From Gammaproteobacteria bacterium (GTDB lineage Bacteria; Pseudomonadota; Gammaproteobacteria; Enterobacterales; Alteromonadaceae), in contig JAIXSW010000382.1 in NCBI GenBank assembly GCA_027484495.1, positions 1 through 7,029 of the forward strand: a stretch of DNA of 7,029 nt, written 5' to 3'. This document shows, piece by piece, positions 1 to 5,439 of this stretch (the first letter of the stretch is position 1; the number at the start of each line of letters is the position of its first letter). Below the pieces are notes generated by a model. It did no database searches and had not been told where the DNA came from. It saw only the letters and a list, made by a program, of their open reading frames with translations. The translations under genes and the position numbers were made by a program.

Positions 1-165
1 CAACTGGACTGCCGGATCAAGCTTAAAATAACTGGGCTCAGTGCCTGAATATGTTGCGATCAACGAAACATCGTGACCACGCTGGGCCCAGGCATTACAC
101 AAAGTGGTTGCCACGCGCTCTGCGCCACCGAACTGCAGTGAGCTGACCAAAAACGTGATCTTCAT
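1..165 (-). CDS. Family 4 glycosyltransferase, N-terminal part (gene runs off the window)
   Basis: This is the first 55 codons of a gene that continues past the left edge. The translation begins MKITFLVSSLQFGGAERVAT and continues with a helix ending in RGHDVSLIA. The short beta strand followed by a GGAERV loop near residue 13 is the classic N-terminal signature of GT4 (GT-B fold) glycosyltransferases, cytoplasmic or membrane-associated enzymes that add a sugar from a nucleotide donor to a lipid-linked glycan. The donor-binding C-terminal half is not visible, so the sugar and linkage cannot be told. The ATG starts on the base right after the wzy TAA stop (TAAATG) and only a weak GGGTAAG lies upstream, so translation is probably coupled to wzy. 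In this locus it most likely assembles the repeat unit. The family call is secure; the specificity is unknown. Confidence -1.
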   Translation of the reverse strand, partial: MKITFLVSSLQFGGAERVATTLCNAWAQRGHDVSLIATYSGTEPSYFKLDPAVQL

Positions 166-1140
166 TTATCTTACCCAATAAATCCATTGCACAATTGAAA
201 ACGCCAGAAAAATAAGGATAACCAAGGGCCTCTCTACAGTCCCAAATCGAAACAACGCAACGAATATGAAGGGAAGCGCAGCGGACAGGAATCGCAGTCC
301 ATACACCGAAAATGCAGTACAGAAAACAAATACTGACAAAAATGTGACTGCAATCGCATTGGAGTAATCCCGGAAAAACTCACGCCTTTGAAAATAGGAC
401 ATGCCGAGCAGAAATATCCAAATCGACGCATATGACCATGTCGATGCATCGACGTCGTAGTTTACCCGCCGGTCACCGAAAAACTCAAGTATCCAGACAC
501 GCAATGGCCCTACAACGACAGCAACGGTCGCTCCGGTTATGACCAATAAGGTACAAGAAACTATATTCTGAAAGTTATATTTCTCAGACCACTTAATCAC
601 AAAATGAACAACAAACACGATGAAACAGAATAAAAATGAAGCGGTATGGATAAAAAAAGCGGAGCAGACAAAAATCAGGGCCAATGTCCTGATCCGAGTA
701 TTAAATGCCAGAAGCAACAACACCATCGCTGCCGCCATTCGCAGCTGAGAACAGGCAAGATCGATAAAAATAGGGTTGATAATCAGGGGAACTGCCGCCA
801 ATCCCACGCGGACAGCAACAAAATAGCTATATGACAACGCAATAAGGAACGTAACCCCAGCAAATATCTCGTCCAGCGACAGTCCTACAGATACATTCAA
901 CCAACGAACGCCCTTGTTCCAAAGTTGTTCATTAAACAGAAAAAAGAAAAATGTCTCTTTATTAAACTCGATATCGTAATCAGGCTTTCCCTGAAAAATA
1001 AAATAATAAACATGACGGTCTTCAAATTGATTACCAAAAACCGATTCCCAGTTGACCGTGATGAAAAAAATGGCAAACAGCAAGGAGACCATTAATGCCA
1101 TCATCTTATTTTCAAAGTTATTGTATTTCGCGTCGGACAT
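166..1140 (-). CDS. wzy: EpsG-family O-antigen/capsule polymerase (Wzy), 324 aa
   Basis: This is a 324-residue integral membrane protein with about ten hydrophobic segments (clear ones near residues 13-30, 91-108, 153-180, 193-211, 262-279 and 305-321). It carries features I associate with the EpsG family of Wzy-like polymerases: an early DRHVYYFIF stretch (about 41-49), an SQLRMAAAM segment (131-139), FIHTAS (163-168) with the conserved histidine and serine, and a late YGLRFLSA segment (280-287). Such proteins join undecaprenyl-linked repeat units into polymer at the periplasmic face of the inner membrane. Length fits the family, although many Wzy proteins exceed 400 residues. It lies between wzx and a glycosyltransferase, as expected. 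The ATG at 1140 is the first in frame, but its ribosome site is weak (a GGAA too far upstream). GC is low (about 32-40% in lines counted by hand) compared with about 50% in the dehydrogenase, typical of serotype-specific genes. The linkage formed cannot be predicted. Confidence -1.
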   Translation of the reverse strand: MSDAKYNNFENKMMALMVSLLFAIFFITVNWESVFGNQFEDRHVYYFIFQGKPDYDIEFNKETFFFFLFNEQLWNKGVRWLNVSVGLSLDEIFAGVTFLIALSYSYFVAVRVGLAAVPLIINPIFIDLACSQLRMAAAMVLLLLAFNTRIRTLALIFVCSAFFIHTASFLFCFIVFVVHFVIKWSEKYNFQNIVSCTLLVITGATVAVVVGPLRVWILEFFGDRRVNYDVDASTWSYASIWIFLLGMSYFQRREFFRDYSNAIAVTFLSVFVFCTAFSVYGLRFLSAALPFIFVALFRFGTVERPLVILIFLAFSIVQWIYWVR

Positions 1141-1265
1141 TACAGTTTATTTATTCCAATTCAAATTTGCCAAAGACTAATGACATTAAAAAATATATAC
1201 AGCCGAATCATAAACAAACTCGATGTGCAGTAACATTCAAAAATCAATCAATTCACTATCTTCGA

Positions 1266-2780
1266 TCAATTCTTTACAGGCTTGAACACATCACATGCAA
1301 ATCGATAAACGATCCCTCTGGCGTTTGAGAAAAATACGCCGAAAAGCAACGAACAAAAGAACATTGCTGTCACAAACAGAATTATCTGAATTCGCGAAAA
1401 TCCAACGATGTCAATGTAAAACCACATCACAACCACGACAAAACAACATGCAATGGGCCATAAAATATCAGCGAACACTGATTTAATAAAAAACCTTTTG
1501 CCAAACTTACTGTACAAATGTGGCTGTGCCACTATGAAAAACAGAATATTTAATATCAGCCAACTATAGATTATGCCATCTGCCGAAAACCACTCACCGG
1601 CAACATATAAAACCGGCAGATAGATGATCAGTGCGACTGCTGAGCACTTCATGCGCGCGTGGAAATCACCGGTGGCAAAGCAAATGCTGTAAGACAGGTA
1701 ATTCAACGCGAAAAATAAAGATCCTACCAGATACAGCGGAGCAAATTGGCCGGCCTGAGCGGAGATGGCCCGATCCCCGGTCCAGGCCCAAAGTAATTCC
1801 TGACTCCACAATACTCCGACTGCACAGCAAGCACCGAGGACCAACGAGACAAATAAAGAACCGGTGCGAAAAAGCAAAATGGCAGAATCTTGTTGCTGCT
1901 CTGCGAGTAAACGCGCCATACGGGGACCAATTGCATAGATCAGCGGAGCTGATAACAACACCAGTACCGATGCCGCCGTCACGACGATGCTGTACGCGGC
2001 AAATTCGCTCAGCGACGAAACGCCCAGGACAACAAATTTGTCCGCTTGCGTGAGCACTGCCCAAATAAACGCTGTTGCGCCTACCGCAGCTGAACTTCTT
2101 AAAGCAATACCGACAGTGTTAAACCCGATGCCCTGGAAACGTTCACCAGGCAAATAGTCAATCTGGCGTGCCACTTTGAAAAACAAAAATACCAATTCAA
2201 GTAAATTCGCAAAGAGCTGGAATAGGAAGTATGCCACGATCCCGCCCTCGATAAACCATAGAAACGGCAGGACAGCAACAACCCGGATCGTTGAGAATAA
2301 AATATTAAACCAGGAAACCCATTCTATTTTTTCAGCACCAAACAAAATGGCCCGGTAAAAAGTCTGCAACCAACGCAAAGCGACAATGATGATCATCAGG
2401 ACAATAGCCTGTATCGCGACATTGGGGTCGAGCGATTCTATATCTAACCAAGAGCTCATGATCCATGAGCTGCCGCTTATGCCGCTGACCAGTAATATCA
2501 CCGCGATACTGCCAAATATCACTTCAACACTATTCACCGCGGCTAAATAATCCGTTCTGGATACTTTGCCGGCCATATGCAACGTCGTGTTGCGCGAGAC
2601 CGTGGCAGAAACGCCAACGTCTAATACCGTAATGATGGTCTGGAGCTGCAGGAAGAATGCGATCAGACCATAGGCCGTCTGACCAAGAAGCGTGAGATAC
2701 AGCGGAATAGTCAATACAGCCAATGCGGCCATATACACCTGACTGCCCGTATTCAGCACAATTTTCTTTAATGTCGACAA
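1266..2780 (-). CDS. wzx: Wzx-type oligosaccharide (O-antigen repeat unit) flippase, about 504 aa
   Basis: This polytopic membrane protein of the polysaccharide flippase (MOP/MATE-like) superfamily has roughly 14 hydrophobic segments. It opens with the usual KKIVLNTGSQ amphipathic lead into the first membrane helix. Other family-like features are the LLGQTAYGL turn after helix 1 and TQADKFVVLG near the middle, a charged loop common in Wzx proteins. It moves undecaprenyl-pyrophosphate-linked repeat units across the inner membrane. I chose the TTG at 2780 because AGGGA lies 7 bases upstream and the protein then begins a few residues before helix 1, as Wzx proteins usually do, at a normal length. 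The frame stays open up to an ATG at 2861 and a GTG at 2906 (546 aa, directly preceded by an in-frame TGA), but these would add an arginine-rich tail of 27-42 residues and lack a good ribosome site. The gene is separated from the dehydrogenase by a likely terminator, so it may have its own promoter. The substrate is unknown. Confidence -1.
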   Translation of the reverse strand: MSTLKKIVLNTGSQVYMAALAVLTIPLYLTLLGQTAYGLIAFFLQLQTIITVLDVGVSATVSRNTTLHMAGKVSRTDYLAAVNSVEVIFGSIAVILLVSGISGSSWIMSSWLDIESLDPNVAIQAIVLMIIIVALRWLQTFYRAILFGAEKIEWVSWFNILFSTIRVVAVLPFLWFIEGGIVAYFLFQLFANLLELVFLFFKVARQIDYLPGERFQGIGFNTVGIALRSSAAVGATAFIWAVLTQADKFVVLGVSSLSEFAAYSIVVTAASVLVLLSAPLIYAIGPRMARLLAEQQQDSAILLFRTGSLFVSLVLGACCAVGVLWSQELLWAWTGDRAISAQAGQFAPLYLVGSLFFALNYLSYSICFATGDFHARMKCSAVALIIYLPVLYVAGEWFSADGIIYSWLILNILFFIVAQPHLYSKFGKRFFIKSVFADILWPIACCFVVVVMWFYIDIVGFSRIQIILFVTAMFFCSLLFGVFFSNARGIVYRFACDVFKPVKN

Positions 2781-2786
2781 GTGATG

Positions 2787-2792
2787 TTCCCT
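2787..2792 (-). promoter_or_regulatory. Shine-Dalgarno that selects the TTG start of wzx
   Basis: On the minus strand this reads AGGGAA and ends 7 bases before the TTG at 2780. It is the best ribosome-binding match near any of the three possible wzx starts. The alternatives at 2861 (ATG) and 2906 (GTG) have no comparable purine-rich site. Confidence -1.
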
Positions 2793-3059
2793 GAGCGTCA
2801 AAACCCGCTGGCGACCGATCGCCGCTAAGCGTGAATAAAGACGACTCGTCACAAATAACATGATTGCTGCCAACCGCTCGCTCACAGGGGCCCGACGCTC
2901 TAACACTCAACAAGTGAAGAAACATCGAGTGCGAGTGTCGCAAACGATCAGTCACAGCAAGTCCAAACCACGCAACTCAACCCTGTTGATGCGTTGCAAC
3001 CAATAAGGTCAATCGATATAACGTGACACGACCACTGCTTAATTCATGCTGCAATTACC

Positions 3060-3074
3060 GGGTAGAATCTACCC
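3060..3074. repeat. Perfect inverted repeat with 7-base arms
   Basis: The sequence is GGGTAGA, one A, then TCTACCC. With a single central base it cannot form a normal RNA loop without opening the inner pairs, so it looks more like a binding site for a dimeric protein than a terminator. It lies in the non-coding gap upstream of wzx, where a regulator site would make sense. No regulator is recognised from the motif; it could also be chance. Confidence -1.
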
Positions 3075-3086
3075 TATCCTGCCAGC

Positions 3087-3100
3087 GCACTCAGTAGTGC
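3087..3100. repeat. Short hairpin, 5-bp stem and 4-base loop
   Basis: GCACT, CAGT, AGTGC forms a small stem-loop between the terminator-like structure and the 15-base palindrome. There is no T-run after it on the minus strand, so it is not a terminator for the genes here. With only 5 bp it may be incidental. Confidence -1.
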
Positions 3101-3120
3101 CGTTTTGACAGATAGTTTGG

Positions 3121-3153
3121 ATAAAAGCGGACCTGATCCAACCAGCTCCGCTT
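3121..3153 (-). terminator. Probable intrinsic terminator downstream of the dehydrogenase gene
   Basis: On the minus strand AAGCGGA (3153-3147) pairs with TCCGCTT (3131-3125). After one mismatch the stem continues for 3 bp (CTG with CAG), leaving a 7-base loop. The stem runs straight into TTTTAT. It lies 38 bases past the dehydrogenase stop and on the correct strand. The T-tract is short, so termination may be partial, allowing some read-through into wzx. Confidence -1.
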
Positions 3154-3191
3154 CTTACTTCAGTACCCTCAGGATACGCGACATTGCGAGA

Positions 3192-4469
3192 TCATAAACG
3201 CAGATCAGACTGATCTTTTGGCAGTACATATTTCAGGTCATAGAGCACATGCAGCGGTTTGCCTAATGCACGGATGCCTTCAGCACCTAACGCTCTGAAT
3301 TGCTTATGAGCAACCGCTAATACAATTGCATCGTAATAACCTGCAGCGGGTGTCTGTACTGGTGTCAGGCCATATTCGTGTTGTGCTTCTGCGTGATCAA
3401 TCCACGGGTCAAACACATCAGCCTGCATGCCGTATTCTTTCAGTTCGGCCAGGATATCCACCACTTTCGTGTTTCGAATATCTGGACAATTTTCTTTAAA
3501 CGTCAGACCCAATACCAGTACTTTAGCCCCTGATACCGGCATCTGTTGCTTGATCATCTGCTTCACCAGCTGTGACACCACATACTTGCCCATCCCGTCA
3601 TTAATACGACGACCGGCCAGGATCACTTCAGGATGATAACCCAGCGCCTGTGCTTTGTGAGTCAGATAATAGGGATCTACACCAATGCAGTGGCCACCGA
3701 CCAAACCGGGCCGGAACGGCAGGAAATTCCATTTTGTTCCTGCGGCTAACAAGACCTCTTCTGTATCGATGCCCATCCGGTTGAAAATAACCGCCAGTTC
3801 ATTTATCAACGCGATATTGAGGTCACGTTGGGTGTTTTCGATGACTTTAGCCGCTTCAGCGACTTTAATGCCGGAGGCCAAATAGGTGCCCGCGGTGATA
3901 ATACTGGCGTACACCGCGTCGACAAACTTGGCAATTTCTGCGGTCGAGCCGGCTGTCACTTTGCGGATATTGGTGACCCGATGCTCTTTATCGCCCGGGT
4001 TGATCCGTTCCGGGCTATAACCGGCAAAAAAATCCTGATTGAATTTCAGACCGGAGATGCGCTCAATGACAGGAATACAGTCTTCTTCTGTCGCACCAGG
4101 ATAAACCGTCGATTCATATACGACGATATCGCCAGCTTTGATGACTTTCCCTAACGTCTCTGACGCTTTAATGAGCGGCGTCAGGTCCGGTTGGCGATGT
4201 TGGTCAATGGGTGTTGGCACTGTCACGATATAAAAATTCGCTGCGCGCAACGCTTCAATATCTGCGCTATAAGTCAATTGGCTGGCTTCACTCAGCTCTA
4301 GCGGTGATACTTCCAGTGTATGATCTTCACCACTTTGTAATTCAGCGATCCGCGCTTTGTTGATATCAAAGCCTAAAGTGGGATATTTTTTGCCAAATTC
4401 AACGGCCAGTGGCAAACCAACATAACCAAGACCGATAATAGCGATTTTGACTTGTGCTAACTGATGCAT
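3192..4469 (-). CDS. tviB: UDP-N-acetyl-D-hexosamine 6-dehydrogenase (TviB/WbpO type), 425 aa
   Basis: This cytoplasmic NAD-dependent enzyme of the UDP-glucose/GDP-mannose dehydrogenase family oxidises C6 of a UDP-N-acetylhexosamine twice, giving a UDP-aminosugar uronic acid. Domains in order: an N-terminal Rossmann fold with GLGYVGLP (13-20) and Asp35 after strand 2 for the NAD ribose; ESTVYPG (119-125); a central domain with Lys208 and Asn212 in AKVIENTQRDLN; the catalytic cysteine Cys261 in GGHCIGVDPYY; and a C-terminal UDP-binding domain with GLTFKENCPDIRNTK (321-335). The length is normal and all key residues are present, so it looks functional. The FRPGLVGGHCIGVDPYYLTH region points to the TviB/WbpO subfamily (UDP-GlcNAc or UDP-GalNAc) rather than Ugd for UDP-glucose; which epimer it uses cannot be decided here. 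The ATG has AAGGA 6 bases upstream. The wzz stop is only 13 bases away, so the two are co-translated or nearly so. Confidence -1.
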   Translation of the reverse strand: MHQLAQVKIAIIGLGYVGLPLAVEFGKKYPTLGFDINKARIAELQSGEDHTLEVSPLELSEASQLTYSADIEALRAANFYIVTVPTPIDQHRQPDLTPLIKASETLGKVIKAGDIVVYESTVYPGATEEDCIPVIERISGLKFNQDFFAGYSPERINPGDKEHRVTNIRKVTAGSTAEIAKFVDAVYASIITAGTYLASGIKVAEAAKVIENTQRDLNIALINELAVIFNRMGIDTEEVLLAAGTKWNFLPFRPGLVGGHCIGVDPYYLTHKAQALGYHPEVILAGRRINDGMGKYVVSQLVKQMIKQQMPVSGAKVLVLGLTFKENCPDIRNTKVVDILAELKEYGMQADVFDPWIDHAEAQHEYGLTPVQTPAAGYYDAIVLAVAHKQFRALGAEGIRALGKPLHVLYDLKYVLPKDQSDLRL

Positions 4470-4475
4470 TGCAAT

Positions 4476-4480
4476 TCCTT
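4476..4480 (-). promoter_or_regulatory. Shine-Dalgarno of the dehydrogenase gene, inside the wzz intergenic gap
   Basis: On the minus strand AAGGA ends 6 bases before the ATG at 4469 and lies just past the wzz TGA (4483-4485). It confirms the 425-residue start and the tight operon joint. Confidence -1.
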
Positions 4481-4482
4481 CT

Positions 4483-5427
4483 TCATAGCTGCTCTTGCTG
4501 CTTTTTCAAACAACGCAGGTATGCAATCATTGATAAAAATAGCATGACCCCAAACATTGATAACAACACGACTGCTGAACGTCTGGGCTTAAACTTTTCT
4601 TCAGGCAAAAAAGCAGGATCAACCACCTTAAGTGCATACTCTTCTCTGATGTTTGCCAACATCAAAGTTTTTGTCTGGTCCTCAATCAGTTGAACCAACG
4701 CACTCCGTAACTCAGTAATTTGCGTTTGAGCCAATTGCTCGTTCAAGTAACGCAAACTATTTTCTGATTCCTGAATATCTCTGAGCCTGATTTCAGCATT
4801 TACGGCTTTGACCAAATCCTGTACCCATTGCTGCGCAAGTTTCGGTGACATGTATTCAAGGCTGATCTTCACTATGCCGGTAGTTTTATCTTTATTCAAT
4901 TCAATCAATTCGGACAGAACTTCGGCGGCTTCGGTAAGACTGGGTTCAGGTTTTCGCGGTGGTGGAACATCACGCAGCCAGGTCTTGCTCGCTGCATCAT
5001 ATATATCATCATCCAGTACTAATTGATCCGACGTCATATCCCAGGTCTTTGTCGCCATCAAAGGTAATACCAATTGGTTTTTTTGGATAAACGTTGCCAA
5101 AAACGCCTTAGACTTTAACAGCTCAATCGCCAGATCAGTTTTATCAATAGCACCAGCTGCTGATAAATTGACACCGGCCAACGACGCCAGCCCACCCAAC
5201 TGACTACCCAACCCACCTAAACCGGCTTTTTTCTCCGTCGCAGGCGCCAATACGGACGTGGTCCGATAGATATTAGGCATTTGTAGCGCAAACCAGGATG
5301 AGACCGCGGCTGTCAGGATAAGAATGCATGCCACAGATTTTTTATACTGCCATAGCTGCGCAAATATCTCAGAAAACCCGAGCGGAGACGCCGGAGCGTC
5401 AACCGTTGCATTATCTTTCACTACCAC
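4483..5427 (-). CDS. wzz: Wzz-type polysaccharide chain-length determinant (PCP), 314 aa
   Basis: This inner-membrane polysaccharide co-polymerase sets the modal chain length of polymer made by Wzy. From the GTG at 5427 it has a short cytoplasmic N-terminus, a first membrane helix (about 31-50), then PNIYRTTSVLAPA at the start of the periplasmic domain, a glycine-rich GLGGLGSQLGGLASLAG stretch (about 69-85) as in many Wzz proteins, a long helical region (about 210-259), a proline-containing lead-in (PEEKFKP, 275-281) and a second membrane helix (about 283-304) with a basic tail. No Walker kinase domain follows, so it is a Wzz-like PCP and not a Wzc tyrosine kinase. I chose GTG 5427 because AAAGG lies 7 bases upstream. 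A TTG at 5475 would extend the frame to 330 residues but overlaps the upstream gene by 38 bases and lacks a comparable site. It sits 10 bases after the SLBB gene, matching the OtnA–OtnB pairing known in Vibrio. Confidence -1.
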   Translation of the reverse strand: MVVKDNATVDAPASPLGFSEIFAQLWQYKKSVACILILTAAVSSWFALQMPNIYRTTSVLAPATEKKAGLGGLGSQLGGLASLAGVNLSAAGAIDKTDLAIELLKSKAFLATFIQKNQLVLPLMATKTWDMTSDQLVLDDDIYDAASKTWLRDVPPPRKPEPSLTEAAEVLSELIELNKDKTTGIVKISLEYMSPKLAQQWVQDLVKAVNAEIRLRDIQESENSLRYLNEQLAQTQITELRSALVQLIEDQTKTLMLANIREEYALKVVDPAFLPEEKFKPRRSAVVLLSMFGVMLFLSMIAYLRCLKKQQEQL

Positions 5428-5434
5428 TGTTACG

Positions 5435-5439
5435 CCTTT
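5435..5439 (-). promoter_or_regulatory. Shine-Dalgarno that selects the GTG start of wzz
   Basis: On the minus strand AAAGG overlaps the TAA stop of the SLBB gene (5438-5440) and ends 7 bases before the GTG at 5427. It argues for translational coupling and against the overlapping TTG start at 5475. Confidence -1.

Larger units (their letters stand above)
2781..3191 (-). other. Gene-free gap between the dehydrogenase and wzx
   Basis: This stretch is 411 bases long if wzx starts at its TTG, or 285 bases (2907-3191) with the longest possible wzx. I see no convincing gene: frames in the part beyond 2907 are broken by stops, for example ATGAATTAA. Listed from the dehydrogenase side it holds a terminator-like stem-loop (3121-3153), a short hairpin (3087-3100), a partial JUMPstart-like stretch (3066-3092) and a 15-base palindrome (3060-3074). 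No sigma-70 promoter stands out. The best I could find on the minus strand is TTAAGC, 16 bases, then TATATC (near 3016-3043), which is poor. The part from 2781 to 2906 is open in the wzx frame, so it may be coding if a longer wzx is used. Confidence -1.

Noticed and set aside
646..834. Plus-strand open frame of about 62 codons, and similar plus-strand frames throughout
   Set aside because: All lie antisense to well-recognised minus-strand genes, have low-complexity or basic compositions, and show no ribosome site or family resemblance.
1170..1225. TATATATT on the minus strand as a -10 element for a wzy promoter
   Set aside because: No acceptable -35 is found at proper spacing, and the surrounding DNA is so AT-rich that -10-like words are expected.
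1631..2064. Open frames of 130-140 codons on both strands within wzx
   Set aside because: They overlap the membrane helices of a clear Wzx protein in other frames, and their translations are rich in Arg, Cys and Pro with no recognisable fold.
2810..2823. Inverted repeat GGCGA-CCGA-TCGCC near the wzx 5' end
   Set aside because: It has only 5-bp arms and may lie in the coding or leader part of wzx; there is no T-run and no clear role.
2530..2955. A minus-strand frame of 141 codons crossing the 5' end of wzx
   Set aside because: It overlaps the strongly supported N-terminal helices of Wzx and its translation shows no known domain; most of it is a frame shadow.
3101..3137. TTGACA on the plus strand (3105-3110) as a possible antisense promoter
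   Set aside because: No -10 hexamer lies at 16-18 bases; one good hexamer is expected by chance.
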